The notes: generated by a model from the letters alone, not told the origin. A DNA stretch of 64,000 nucleotides from Lucifuga dentata (GCA_014773175.1 VXCM01000477.1:359247-423246), one strand, 5' to 3'; positions 49,001 to 61,560 are shown, numbered from the stretch's first letter. Translations and numbers: made by a program.

Positions 49001-51944
49001 ATGCTGACAGACAGGGACAAATACAAAGGTGAGCATATGGTGATACCGGCAATTAACCCCCCCCCCCNCCCCCCCCCCCAAAAAAAGTTTGGAAAAAAGT
49101 GTCAGTTGGACGTGGTTGAATCACGTTCAGTCATGAACTTTCCAAAGAATGACTGAGATGATATGAAAGTACAGGTTTGCATTGGAATAAGCATTTTTTT
49201 TAACAACACAGTCAGTACAATTCATACACAGCAGTTTATATGCAATTCCAGATCTTCTTTCATGTCTCAACTATGTCCATTTCACAGAAGACACCAGGCA
49301 TCACACTGACAGAAACAAACTGATGACCAATGGGCCAAGAAAAGTGTTTCAGGAAAAAGTGCATCATATTTTGTCAAATACTGCTAAATAGCTGAACATT
49401 AAAAACACTATTAATAAACATCTGAAATTTTTTTTTTTTTTTTCTCACGAGTGCAACAACAGACTGGAACAAATAAAGAGAAACTGTATTAACCTGCAAG
49501 CAATCAAAGGTCTTAAACATCTAATAGTTTTCTTGCCACAGTAGCAGGACAGTTAAGAAGGCAACTTAATGATTGATGCTCCAACACAAACATGCCAGCA
49601 TTATACACGTCGCTCTTTTTATAGAAATAAATAGCTGAATAATTGTCTTTATCCTCTTCTTAAATAATTTCCATCTCTATATGAATCTGACGCACATTTA
49701 ATATAAAGTATCTAATACACAATTGCAATTTCAACATTAATATTATACATAATATAATTCTCTATGTTTATCTTTCATTCAACTTTGGAGAGAAAACGCT
49801 TACAGAATGAAGACCTGTAAACCTTCCATAATTATTATATTAATATTATATAACATCAACGTTTAGTTGTTTTTGTTTTGTTTTCTTATTTTATACAAAC
49901 AATATGTACAGAGTAGTTGTTAGTGAAGGCAAGATTGTCTAACTCAAAATCAACAAGTGCATTGTGTTTTCTCTCGTGTTGTTTTTTTTTTTTTTTTTTT
50001 TTAGTAAACTGAACGGACCATCAGTTCCAGCTATATAGTGTACAGTGTGAAATGCTGGAAGAACATGAAAACATGGACAGCCACAACCTGGAACATACAC
50101 ATCAGTACTACAATATGCAGATATGTAACTCCTCATAAACATATTGACTATGAAGCAGAGACTAAAACAGTACCAACAGCTCTCTTCATCAGCAACCTAT
50201 GAATTTTATAGAGCCAAAAACCTGCTCAGCATTCCTTGAAATCAGTTCTGTTTCACACTCCACCTACAAATGTTCAGATTCGTTGAAGATTGAACTTAGA
50301 GACAAAGCTAGCTGCCTTGTGATAAACAAGATGTATGTGGTGAAATAAATTCCTTATTGAGCAGTAAACTCGATGCCAGGGAGATGTGATAATTTGCCTT
50401 TCAGCTTAATTTTCACTTACAAACCTAGCTCCACAATTTCTTTCAATAAAAGGGAATGCCAGTTCAATAAGAGATGCAAGTTAGCTGCAGCACAGAAGAG
50501 TGTACACTTTGTGTTACCACTGTAAGTATTGCAATAGACACTATTTGACAGTCTCTGCAAAGTATTATATCAAATAATCCTGATCCCTTCCATGTTGCAC
50601 ACACCAGCAGGCCTTTCAGCTGTGTAACTGCCTAACTTCACCAGCAGAGGGAACCAGGAAAGATCAGCTGAAAAATACTGAGAATTATTAAGGGGCTCAA
50701 ATGTGACAAGCCCCATGAATGGCACTGTATAGCATCTTAAAACTCACATGGTTTTCTATATATATCTGTATGTAAACACCATAGAACACACTTGTGTACA
50801 GCTAGAGACCATGTTTCAAATTGACCTAATGCTTAGTAGGATTGGCTTACACTCCAACTAAGGTGTTGTTAGTTATTTGTGATTTGAAGAGATAAATTTT
50901 TGCCTTACATGGTCTCTCTTTTCCCATTAATGGCACACTGGAGAAAACGCTTTTGGAATGAGGACAGACACTGTTACAAATGGCACCAGTTTCAAGAGAA
51001 ATGCATTATGGATCATGGTGAAGGTTTGCTTAAGAGCAGCAGCGGCTGTTCTTTCAGACAACAGAACTGAAAATATGACAGTGATCAAATACTGAGTCCA
51101 GGGATGCAGCAAGTGGGTCATGAACCTAATGATCCCGTTCATGTAGGAGGCAGAGGACAAATGCATTGCTGCCATGACAACTACACCATGCAGGTACAAG
51201 AAGCCAGTTTATGTGTGTTACAGGAAAACTGTCTTTGCTTTCTCCACCATGCCTAGAGCTGGTACACCATGCTTCTACTTAGTTACCTTTATTGTCCTTT
51301 TGGAAATTCAGTATGCGTATGCGTTTCTTCTGAAATCTGAAAGTTGCCTGTTCACCAAAGTACAGAGCAATGTAAAGCCTCCAAATATACAGGCTCAGCA
51401 CTTTTGCTCTTAGCAAATTTGTTCAAGATCTCTTAATGCTGTTCTTCTTTGTGGAAAGTCCATTTGATGGGATCCTGGTGTGAAAGGTAGTCTCAGGTAG
51501 AAATCAAGCAACCTGTAGATGCAGACAAGTAAATAAATCACTGTTACTTGATTTCAGGCATTTCAAGGTAGTGATCTGGCTCCATAACAAAGATCCACTT
51601 GCATGGTCAAAGCAAAAGACAAGTGATGATGAGTAATGTTGACAGTTTTGTTGGGTTTCTTGAATCTGTAAAGTTAAAGACAGGCCCTTCATTTGTTTTT
51701 CAAAACATCTGCAGGCTGAATAAACCTCCTGAATTATTTTCTATCAATACTATATCAAGGGAAAGGTTGATTTCCCTTATCAGCAAGTTTGTACATGTGG
51801 AGTACTGACTTCCTGGTTCATTATGGTGGCCTTTAGTTGGTGGTGCAGACTTATCCAACCCAATGGAGCGTGCTTAAAACTGCTGAGTGTGTACTGGAGC
51901 CAAGATGACGCCTCTCTAAGACTTTTATCTGCACACAAAGGATG
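49001..51944 (-). other. Possible fbxo41 3' UTR and intergenic sequence
   Basis: Lies directly after the fbxo41 stop on the minus strand. Long 3' UTRs are usual for neuronal genes, and much of this is free of obvious transposons, but I found no decisive poly(A) signal on the minus strand. A C-run with an N lies at 49068. Confidence 0.3.
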
Positions 51945-52007
51945 TTAGCAGAGACTTTCTGCTTTCACATGGAGAATTTTGGAGAAGCCAGGTCTCTTCT
52001 TTAGAGC
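51945..52007 (-). CDS. fbxo41: fbxo41 terminal coding exon (63 bases)
   Basis: Acceptor TTCTTTTAG. Encodes 20 residues, ALKKRPGFSKILHVKAESLC, then TAA. The RPGFSKILH core matches the C-terminus of vertebrate FBXO41 as I recall it, and the incoming phase fits the penultimate exon exactly. Confidence 0.88.
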   Translation of the reverse strand, partial: ALKKRPGFSKILHVKAESLC

Positions 52008-55000
52008 CTAAAAGAACAAGGAAGGAGGGATATCACATTATAATCTCATTGCTTGCAACCCATGTCTTTCTGCAAATAAAGTCAAAACATTCTATGCTTA
52101 TGTGGAGTTCAACTTTCTGTGTTTTCGCTCTATTAGCATCCATCTAATTACAATCACTACTTTTTGTGTGTAGCCTAGAAACTTACTGGCTACATTTTCT
52201 GAAAAAGTGAAGACAATCAATGTTCTTACTCAGACTACAGGTCACTGAAAAGCAGTAAAGGTGCAGGCTAAGAAAGACCATCATGTTTCATAAGCTTCAC
52301 TTCTACAGCGATGACTCAATATGACAAGAGAACTTTGGCTTCCTTTTCACAGCAAACTTAACCAGGCAGGGATAAAAATAAATCAAAGTCGGCTGCAGCT
52401 TTGGAGAGGTTACCTAACTGCAATGAGCAATCCTGCCATCTTTTGTATAGTATCCAAGAAGAAAACACTCTTAGCTGACTCATAAAAACAAAGTGTGTAT
52501 AAATAAAACATGGAATTTCACATCTATTATATCTGTCTCAGGTGAGTGGTCAGCTATAAGGTGTAAAGAATGACCACAGTAAGCCTCTCAAGTGAGCTAA
52601 CACTTGCTAACAGCTAACATTTCTGCAACCAGCAATCATGAGACGCGTGTACCCTGTAATAAAAATAGATGCATCTTACCCACTGAATAGCTATTAGTGT
52701 ACAGTATACAGAAGTGTCAAACTCAAAACACATGCTTAGTGGAATACTGCCAAGGTATGGTTAGCCTTAGTCATTAGGGTCACAGTTAACATTGTACTGG
52801 AAGCTGACCATATACGTATATGGTTAATCAAAGTGTGTTGTGAGTGAAACAAAGCACTCAACTCCAGTGTTAAACTGAGAGCTGAATCCTCAAAAAATAT
52901 AAACATAATAAGTAGCAGCACACCTGTGATTTCCTAGTATTTTATTCCACGAACGTTTCGGGCAGTAACAGTTGTTACTCCATACTGAAGAAGGGCATAA
53001 AATAACAGGGAATAAAATACCAGGAAATCGTCATTGTGATGTCCTGTTTATTATGTTTTATCAAAGTGATCCCAGATGGTGGCACCAAGGGAAGTGTTTT
53101 AAGGTCAAAATCAATAGTTTTCTTCCTGTTGGGAGCCTGAAATACACATGAAATATGTGTTTCAAACCAAATAGGAGACTCATTTGAAAAATGAAAAACT
53201 GGACTGAGGTGGTGCTAGAGGAAATGGGGTTCAATAGGTTTCTGTTATATAAAAGCATGCCTGTGCAGAGTAACTTGTGTCTACGTGAGTATCAATGAGA
53301 AATCAAGCTTGCTGCAAAAATTTGGCCTGATGGTGGCGCTAGAGTAAAGGCCATAGTATTACCAAAATCAATCTGTGCACACTAAATGTCAATACAGCTA
53401 CTAGTTTTGCCAATATTTTGACCATGGACAAACACCTGTACTATTACATAGCAGAGATTAACTTATAGTAAATTGTTCTAAGCTCACTATTTCCCCAGTA
53501 ACACTCTGCAAAAATTAATTAAAATGGTGACGTTGCTTTACCTTTCATTTTCCGTCTTGATTTTGTTTAAATTGTGGCATATGTTTCTCGGCTACTTCTA
53601 AATGTGATCACACTCAGGTGCTGTTACCTGCAGCTTGTTAACCATCTCATCAAACAGTTTCCTAGCTTCAGGGCTGTTGGGGTCTTCAAAATAGTCTTCG
53701 ATACCAATCTGAACCACGATGGACTTTAGGTTGCGGCACACACCTGCATGGGTGGACAGAGGATTCAGGGACATTAGTAGGGGTATCAGGGTATCAAGTC
53801 TCATATATGATACTTGCATTTAGAGTAATGGAAATATATGCACCACTTTCTGTGATTTTCTTGAATTAGGCCTCAAGCAAATAAGACAGGCTGTAGTTTA
53901 ATTCTGACTAACAATTAAAAGAGTTGTAACTGTTGTAACCTAATCCTACTTTAATCCTACTTTTTTATTTTTTTTCAATATATTTCAATATATTGAATAT
54001 ATTCAATATATATTTTTCAATATATTTCATTTAACCATAATCTAAACTATAAAGTTTAAATTTACTTATATATGTCATGTTTCATGTTATTTATTGGTTT
54101 ATTTAAAAGGAACAGTGCACATTAATAAACTTTGCAGTAAATGTGCCACCTCAGTTAGACAAGAGGCTAGTTTAAATTTGCAGCCTCTTGCCAGATATTA
54201 TAGACTCCTTAAAAATACATACATTAAGTTGCCTACTGATTAAAATATGCCACACAGTACTTTAGACACAAAGCAAGCAATATATCCATGTTAAAACATG
54301 AGTCACAGTAGCATTCAAACTCACTGTTGAAGTGCAGCAAGGCTTTGGGGGTGACTGGTGTGGAAGTAAGCACCAGCATCTCCAGGCCCTTCAGACCTTC
54401 CCTGCAAACCTCTGCTGCCACCTCCTGGTTGATCTCGCTCACATGGTCAAGCTCTAAGACCTGCAGACGCATGCAGTTCCTCGCTGGTGGGAGGAGAGGA
54501 GATGCAGACATAGGGAACAGACAGGTGAACTTCAAGATATAGCAAAGGTTATGACAGGACATAAAGGCTTGTTTATATTTAAGGTCTCTACACAATGTGC
54601 CTGAAATTCACACACTGCTATATAAACTAATGAATAAATTTATTTTTCTGAAATTGGGAATAATGAATAATGCAGTTATCTAAAATCACCTTAGTGGATT
54701 AAGAGTTAAGTTACTGGTCTATTATTTACCTAGTGAAGCCAGGCCCTGAATGCCACACCCAGCCCCGCCCACACCAAGTGCACGGAGGTGTGGCCAGCAT
54801 CGTCCAATAGTCTGCAGGCATCGGTTACTGAAGCGTGTTGGCTGTTGGCTAAAAGACAGAAATATAGAAAACAAATATGTGTATTTGTTTAAAATCACAG
54901 AAATGTCCTCATTATACACATTATTCTGTAACTTCTCAAAAGGTGTAGAGGCACACGATGTCCTATTACCATGGATGTAGCGGCGCCACCTGTAGGGAGA

Positions 55001-58000
55001 TAATGTCTCTACAGCCTGCTCCGAGGGCCCAAATCACCTCCTGGCCTACTGGGTCTGTGGCACTCCTGAAACATATTACATGCATGTATGATATGTGCAA
55101 GATTGCAGATATATGTGCATTAATCAAGTAAAAAAAAAAAAAAAAAAANAAAAAAAAAAAAAAAAAATCATGTGTTTGATATTGTGGTCAGGGGGTTAAT
55201 TTAAGAAATTTTAAGGAAATCCTTTCATTTTTTCACAGTAGAACTTTCTTACAGCAGACATTTTACAAGTCAAAGTCACGTGTCTAATAATTTTAGCAAT
55301 GGCTGCTTCCATTCAGGTGTGTCACTGCCAGGGTCATGGGATTTGGGCATTCTGGCTCACTACTAACAACAAAAATGATATAGAGCCATGATTAATATTA
55401 TTATTTAGATTTGTACTTTTTTCTTGCTTTGACAACTCTGCAATGAGAAAGTTGCATTTACTGCAAATCAGTTATTCTTACTGGTGATCGAGACCAAGTT
55501 CCATTCGGTGAAATTGTGGCCTGACACCCTGGCCATAAAGATCACCAGGCATGAAAACTGCCTCCTCTCAGAGGCCTTATGAAGGAGCAGGAACCTGGGT
55601 GTTGTGGTCTACCTGTATGTTACAGCCTGCAGAGCTCGACAGTAGCAGCTGGCCAGCCACAGAGAGCGGTCAGTCAGCAGATTGGGGCAGTGCGACACCT
55701 TCAGTATCAGCAGGTTACTTCCTGTGGCCTTTAGTAACGCCTCGAGACCCTCCTCCAGACAGCCACTGAGAAGATGTGTGAGGAGGTTGACAGAAAAAAA
55801 AGAATAGAGGAGATAATTCTTCTTCAACACAGCCCTTCTACTGCTTTTGTCAGAAGAGCACTGTGGTACTGTAATGAAAAGAAGGAACTCTGACACACAC
55901 ACACAAACACAAAAATATGCACCTCTCAGACACACACAAATAATTTTCTCAATTTCCATGGCCTCTTCTAGGAATCAAATGCTTGATGTGCTATCCACCA
56001 TGTTCCACCATGCTGATTTCTTCTCACTGACTGAAGAGTTATTTTGTCTATCAGCCAGTTCAATTTAATAGCTTTAAATGCAATATGATTTCTGAAACCA
56101 AAATGACATGTTGCAATAGCCTACATTTACTAATTACTAACTTTTGAGAAACACACGCTGATGTAACCTTGCATCTCACCGTGTGCTTTTAAGGTAATCC
56201 TCCTTGGTCTCCTTCTTACCCCTCTGTCGTGGTTTCAGGTTTTGGAGGATGAGTGAGTGTGTCTGAGTACACCACTGAGACAGTGTGCTCAGGAACTGAG
56301 AAGCAAACACATGGCTAAATGAATATAGACCGCACAGGCAACATATAAACATGCTGAAACCTTCTGAAATTAAAAACTACTGATAGCATACAGAATCATG
56401 GTTTTCACCTTGGAAGAAATACGAGCGTTCTCCAGCAGAACTCTGGTCCAAACAGCTGGGTGACGGGCCACAAACTTCCAATCCCGGCAGACCTCAGCAG
56501 CTCTAAGCAAGGTCTTAGTATCCAGGTAGGTAAAGATACAGAAAAGGGCTGCACGCATCTTCAGGATCTCTGGGCTGATCACCTCATTGGACCTAGACGG
56601 GCTCTTCTCATGGCGGCAAGGTTTGTTGTAGACTCCTTCAGACCGACCTGAAGAAAAGAAGGCCAAAGTATTTTCATGTGATGCATTAAAGACTGACCAC
56701 CTCAATATTATGAGGCAATAGAGGTATAATTCAAAAATATTGAGCTGATTGGTTCAATCAGCTGAATCTTAAGCTAATCTAGGAGGAGAAATCAAAGTAG
56801 ACAGCATTAAACCAATGTTAAAGAGACCTTCTGCCACACGGTGGCGCCAGCCTTCAAGTAGAAAAAACATTGCATATTGGTTTTTCTTTTCTTTTTTTAT
56901 TGTCTTATTTGTCACTATTTATCAGCTGTCTCCAATCCAAACACAGCTTTTTCCTCACAGTAAGACTGTTCAAAGATGAGTCATGTCATCCTTGGCCTTG
57001 GACAGCGTCTTTTTGAAAGCATCAGGACTATGAACCGTTGCTTGCTCTCTCACTCCCCCCTTCCCCCCCCTCACACACACACGCATACACCACACGCCAC
57101 CTACGCTCAAGATGAAAGCTGTGTTACATGCTTAGGAAAACTGTGCCAGTACATGCATACTATCTGAATAAAACCTGGCAAAGACTCTCCCAATAAGGAG
57201 AGCAACGTCAGAGTGCAGGAATGCTGGCAAAATGTTGACTATTATGTGGGAAAAATCTTTAAATGAATGAGAAATTCACAGCAGTTCAGACAAATCTATC
57301 ACAGGTGTTACGACCCTCGTATTTTGATTGTGTATTTTTCAGAAACCTTTAAAAAGACCTGCTGTGGGTTTTGTCATGTGGATCGCTCTCTGAGTTGAGC
57401 ATTGAATAATGATGGGCTGCCGGTGTGTGTGATTGGCTCAATGGTTCTTGTCCAGTGATCAGTTCTCTCATGCTGAGGTGCAGGATATAAGGCCTGCTGC
57501 CCCACTTCCTGTGGGCTCTCCTCTTCCCAGTCAGCCAGTCAGCCAGTCAGCCAGCACCTTGTAGCTGATCATCTGCACCATATTGGTTAATGGACTAATG
57601 TTAACTTGTTACAGCCCCGGGGGCTGTGGGGGGGGGGGGANGGGGGGGGGGGGAATCCCCTTTTCTGCTGTTTATTTGGATAGGAGAATAGGTACATTTT
57701 CTGCATTTGATTGCTTTTATTTGGTAGGTAAGCATAACTATCATTTAGTTTTGTTTGTTATTTTTGTTAATTCCCTCTCTAAAGTCTCAAACTCTCTTTT
57801 TGATTGTACAATAAATATCTTAAATGGCTGAATCTCATTGCATGCTGGTCATTTTCCTGGAGTAAGGAAAGAGGAGTCTCACTTTTATGTGGTGGTCTGG
57901 TTTACCCTGGGCCAAGCATAACACAGGACTCTGGCCCAGTTTTGCTCCTTCCCATACTGCCTCACTTCAACTGGTATTTATAACAAAGCCAACAGCAGGT

Positions 58001-61000
58001 GGAGAAAATGGAGGGCATCAGCAATGACTTTAACGATCTTGGCAGGCCTGAAAATTAGCAGAGAGATGTACACTCTGCTTTGGTTCTGAAATGTGCAGGA
58101 AAGATTGGCTGTCTAAGTGTAACTTGGCTCTCATAAAAAGCTAAAATACTAGAAACTGAGACTACATCAGACATAGTGAATTTCCAAATACAAATATGCT
58201 CCATAAGCCTGAAGTATATAGTAACAGACTAGCATGACTTCACCTGCAACAGGTATTGGTGGTATTGTAAAAACTAAATTAAATTTTTTTAAAGGACCCT
58301 ACTGGTGATTTTGCATGTTTGAGTCCACTAAATACCACCTGTATACCATTACGTTACTACCAACCATTTTCCAAAAAGTAACCTGTATTGGATACATTTC
58401 ACGTTATTTTACCATATACCCTAATCTTTCAAAATCAAATGTTCACGTAATATGGCAACCTCAAATTCAATGTTTCACCTGCTAGACCTTGTTCATGATT
58501 GTAGAAGGCACGTTCATTTAAATTCAGTTCAATTCAGTAATTCTGTTGAGGTGTTTTGGGGGAGAGAGATCTGGAGACTTGGTCCAAGTTAAAGGAATTA
58601 TGAAGAAAGAGAATTACCATTCCGTCCTTCAAAGAGACACGATTCCATCCAGTTTACAAATTATTGGTCAAAATTTCATTCTTCAACAGGACAATGATCC
58701 AAAACCTTCATCAAAATTATGCCAAAATTACATCCATTCNATTTCATTCTTCAACAGGACAATGATCCAAAACCTTCATCAAAATTATGCCAAAATTACA
58801 TCCATTCAAAACAGAAGCAAAAGGTTTTGAAAATTATGTCTTGGCCAGAGGGGGGTACTTTGATGAAACCAAAGTCTGAGCCTGAAATGACTTCAAAATG
58901 TTTTTATGTTAACAAATTCTTCTTGAAAACTAATTAGTTACATTTATTTTATGTATTTTTGTCATTTCCTGTGCAATNTTTTTTTTTTTTTTTTTTTAAA
59001 TCTGGGGGTGGCCTCAAACTGCTGGCCTGTAGTGTAAATATTTTGCTTAAAAATTCAGGCATATGTGGGACTTTTGTCATCTCAGTTTGCAGAATCAGCT
59101 TTGGTCTGTCCACACATGAAATAGCTCCTGCAATATTACAGCAAATGCAAGTCAACCTGACCTAGAATCACATCAGTCCCTGCTCTTCTGGGACTAATCT
59201 TAAGTATGCGGATGTGTAAATCTGGGCTCCCATGTGTCAGATCTGCTGGCTGGATGGTTAGCAGATTGCAGACATCAGAGCATATGACATACTGTATGTA
59301 GATGTCTAAAATTAGCCAGTTATGCACTGCCATTCTGAATGACTTCACACAGAAATCTCACCTGTGTTTGGGCGATATCCGGCCCTGCTGTGGTGTGGAT
59401 AGGGGGCAGCAGACTGCTGGACTTCAGCCACAGCCCTCCTTTCCTGCTCCCACATTTCCACTTCAGATTCGGTGGTCCGGGAACCCACATCTGACACATC
59501 TCCTTCCTCCCCTTCAGTGCTGTTCCTGTAAGGCCGTCGCTGCCAGTTCTGGATCGCCTGTTTACGGAGACCCCAGTTCCGTGACCCACCACCACTGCAC
59601 CCAGGGGAGCGCTCGTAACCCCCCTCACCTAGTCGGCACTGCACGTGGTAGTACTGAGCCTCGGGACAGTCCTCCATGGGATGCATCTCCACACTGTCAC
59701 TGTCGTAACCTCCAGAACCCTGTGAGACAGACTTGATACGCCCTGATGCACTGCAGAAAAGAGAAAACAATGAGCGAATAGTGATAAAAATGACGAAATA
59801 ATGCCTTTATTTTGAGTCTGTGCAACATTTTTAATTGGTTTTTATTATTTATTTAATTAGCATTGATACAACACAGATACAGCAACATAATCAATCAATG
59901 GAGAAAGATAATTAAGCAAAGTTCATGATATGAAACAAACAGCATAGCGATACAGTTTACTCATTAATGCACAATATACTTAATGTGAGTAACAGCAACA
60001 GAAGTAATCTGGTGCAAAACTACACATACAATGTGATGGTTGTTGAGTCAATATCCAGTGAGGTCAGTCTATTTTCAGTAAAACTGTTGTGCACCCAAAA
60101 GAGACCATTCATAAATGTAGTGCCAAAAATATGTTGATCAATGAAGAGTTATCAATAGCCATAGACAGAAGGCTTTGTGAGTTGTGTCATTAGTGGGGCA
60201 GGATGTGTGTGACGCCACCTTAGGAAATGCGTTCATACCAACTGGGAATGACAGCTTGTTAGTCAGGATGTTATGACATGGCCATGTGTCTGAAATCTCC
60301 AGCATCGATCTAGAAATACCTTAGTAACGCCTCATTTACATCCCGCACCTTAACACACCTACATGCATTTTGCTGAAGTTAGATCTATATTACATTGCAC
60401 AATACTCAACTAAATATACCCAGTCATTGTCATGAAAGAGAAGAAACTCCCTTCTCAAGGTTACATTACATTACTGCATAAGTAATCTAGTGGAAATATA
60501 AATGACTCTCTATGCAGTGCAATGGCAGATGGTGTATCTGTTTGGAGCGGACTCAATGGCAAAACAATGTTACATATTTACTGTGATGCAAACAAATGAT
60601 CACGAAGTAAGTAGCACTATTCTTACAACTGTGGCGCTGGTTTTCATTGTGTTTTGATGTTTGGAAACTGCACCATGATTCCAAACATTTGTACACAGGA
60701 CTGACAGGTTGTTCCCAAAGGTCATGAGCAGTGTCCGTAGTAGATGCTGGTTACATTTCATAGAGCTAAAGGGGTTCTGTAATACTTCCACATAACTGCC
60801 TCCCTTTGTTTCAGAGGGCAAATTAGGTAAGAAGGATGAGGTGCAGAAATATGAGTCACAAGAGCACCACCTCAACCAGAAAATCTGCCTTCTTTCTCTG
60901 TTTCCAAATGGATAGACAAATAGATTTTTGTAAAACAGTTTTATGAAAATAGAGTTCACAGCTCTGACACAGCTGGAACTCTTCATAATCTGCTTTGTGT

Positions 61001-61560
61001 TCCCTGTCCTTGGCAGTCATTAACCTAAGGTCACTGTGATGCATTACAAGTATCACAAAAACCATACGAGCTTAAAGTACTGATCCACTGATGACACAGT
61101 GGCCAGTTGTTTGATAAAGAGGCCACGTTTTAACCTGCAGCTCCCCGGTTTGATTCCTCACGTCAGCTCATGTTCATCCAGCCAAAGCCTTCGCACAAGA
61201 CATTGCACAGCTCCCTAAACAGCTGAACTTGTGTTCTGAGCCCTCTATGAATATATTATTACTGTTGCTATAATTTTCTTAAAGAATATATAGAATGAAA
61301 ATAATCCCTAATTACATTACATGTAATAAAAGCTGCGATGACAGTCCTCTCTTTATTTCATTATTGTTTACCTCACCGGTAAAAGCCATATTTATGTGAA
61401 GGTCTGCACTTGTACCCTTATCTAAAGCTGCTTACAGCTCAGTGGTCCAAACTCATAGAAGTCCAACAGGAGCAGTGAAGACTTACCCTGTGCTGGGGGA
61501 GGAACGTCGGTCTGACACTTGGTACATGCCCCTTGTGCTCCCAGAGATGCTGGAGTTTCT
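51945..61560 (-). CDS. fbxo41: F-box only protein 41 gene, ten 3' coding exons; 5' part outside the window
   Basis: Encodes the C-terminal 507 residues of an F-box protein, against 875 for the human protein as I recall it. F-box proteins bind SKP1 and present substrates to a CUL1 ubiquitin ligase; FBXO41 is known as neuron-enriched. In the visible part, a Ser-rich segment (RNSSISGSTRGMYQVSDRRS) and a Gly/Ser/Glu-rich linker come first. The F-box follows (about visible residues 180-225, LFCIFTYLDTKTLLRAAEVC and WKFVARHPAVW), then leucine-rich-repeat-like segments including LILKVSHCPNLLTD, CWPHLRALGVGGAG and RLQVLELDHVSE. It ends RPGFSKILHVKAESLC. All nine exon junctions keep frame with GT-AG signals. 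The upstream exons, expected to encode the N-terminal zinc-finger and coiled-coil parts, lie beyond 64,000. Confidence 0.93.
52928..53029. repeat. Short inverted repeat around a CGAACGTTTCGG motif
   Basis: GATTTCCTAGTATTTTATTCC at 52928-52948 pairs with its near-perfect inverse (20 of 21) at 53009-53029. It lies in the last fbxo41 intron. The loop words ACGTTTCGGG and CTGAAGAAG resemble the 3' part of a known dispersed-repeat type, so it may be a retroelement fragment. Confidence 0.5.
53628..53743 (-). CDS. fbxo41: fbxo41 penultimate coding exon
   Basis: Acceptor CCCATGCAG, donor GTAACA. Encodes VCRNLKSIVVQIGIEDYFED and ends DEMVNKLQ in phase 0. Reading through the donor gives a stop after a few residues, but the true final exon is about 1.6 kb away. 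Confidence 0.92.
54325..54483 (-). CDS. fbxo41: fbxo41 exon, LQVLELDHVSEINQ segment
   Basis: Acceptor CCCACCAG, donor GTGAGT. Encodes RNCMRLQVLELDHVSEINQ through GLKGLEMLVLTSTPVTPKA to LLHFN. One of the most recognisable parts of the protein. Confidence 0.94.
54730..54848 (-). CDS. fbxo41: fbxo41 exon, FSNRCLQTIGRCWPHL segment
   Basis: Acceptor CTTTTAG, donor GTAAAT. Encodes QQPTRFSNRCLQTIGRCW and then PHLRALGVGGAGCGIQGLAS, a leucine-rich-repeat-like stretch. Confidence 0.91.
54970..55065 (-). CDS. fbxo41: fbxo41 exon, SATDPVGQEV segment
   Basis: Acceptor TGTTTCAG, donor GTAATA. 96 bases encoding SATDPVGQEVIWALGAGC and RDIISLQVAPLHP. Too short to stand out alone; placed by phase and by fit between its neighbours. 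Confidence 0.88.
55613..55765 (-). CDS. fbxo41: fbxo41 leucine-rich-repeat exon
   Basis: Acceptor CATCTTCTCAG, donor GTAGAC. Encodes GCLEEGLEALLKATG, the repeat unit LLILKVSHCPNLLTD, and WLASCYCRALQAVTY. Confidence 0.92.
56180..56295 (-). CDS. fbxo41: fbxo41 exon after the F-box
   Basis: Acceptor GCTTCTCAG, donor GTGAGA. 38 codons plus two bases: FLSTLSQWCTQTHSLILQNL followed by a basic segment KPRQRGKKETKEDYLKST. Confidence 0.9.
56409..56647 (-). CDS. fbxo41: fbxo41 F-box exon
   Basis: Acceptor TTCTTCAG, donor GTGAAA. Encodes RSEGVYNKPCRHEK and then the F-box itself, from SPEILKMRAALFCIF to VWTRVLLENARISSK. It ends in phase 0. Confidence 0.94.
57306..57923 (+). mobile_element. Solo LTR, Ty3/gypsy-like, in an fbxo41 intron
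   Basis: Ends are TGTTACGACC and GCATAACA, giving TGTTA/TAACA inverted tips. CAGG flanks it directly on both sides (57302-57305 and 57924-57927), a 4-bp target duplication. It has ATATAAGG (TATA-like) near 57487, a short tandem AGTCAGCC repeat, and AATAAA near 57811. A G-run with an N lies at 57641. It is oriented opposite to fbxo41. No internal retrotransposon domain remains. Confidence 0.75.
58293..58498. mobile_element. Partial copy of the TTAA-flanked MITE family, fbxo41 intron
   Basis: TTAA at 58289-58292 is followed by AGGACCCTACTGGTGATTTT, matching the left end of the full element. CCAACCATTTTCCAAAA and AATTCAATGTTTCACCTGCTA link it to the copies at 35,651 and 31,685. The right arm is absent. 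Confidence 0.55.
58673..58807. repeat. 67-bp perfect direct repeat across an N (assembly join)
   Basis: Positions 58673-58739 and 58741-58807 are identical with N at 58740. The nearby phrase GGACAATGATCCAAA resembles a Tc1-type transposase fragment, but the frame is too short and interrupted to call. Confidence 0.8.
59362..59750 (-). CDS. fbxo41: fbxo41 linker exon
   Basis: Acceptor TTTCTGCAG, donor GTGAGA. Encodes the low-complexity linker beginning ASGRIKSVSQGSGGYDSDSV and ending AGYRPNT, with acidic and Gly/Ser-rich stretches. A plus-strand open frame across it is an antisense shadow. Confidence 0.92.
61093..61205 (+). mobile_element. tRNA-derived SINE-like fragment
   Basis: TGACACAGTGGCC resembles a Pol III A box and GGTTTGATTCC at 61147-61157 matches the B box consensus (GGTTCGANTCC) at all but one base, with suitable spacing. 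No cloverleaf pairs fully, so it is a SINE head and not a tRNA gene. Confidence 0.4.
61487..61560 (-). CDS. fbxo41: fbxo41 exon, 5'-most one in the window
   Basis: 74 bases, acceptor TCTCTCCAG, donor GTAAGT. Encodes 24 residues (RNSSISGST... to SSPST) plus two bases of Gly. Its incoming phase is 0, so the missing upstream exon should end on a complete codon. Confidence 0.88.

Noticed and set aside
59302..59736. 144-residue plus-strand open frame
   Set aside because: Antisense shadow of the fbxo41 linker exon.
61093..61205. Possible tRNA gene
   Set aside because: A and B box words are present, but the stems do not pair into a cloverleaf; treated as a SINE fragment.
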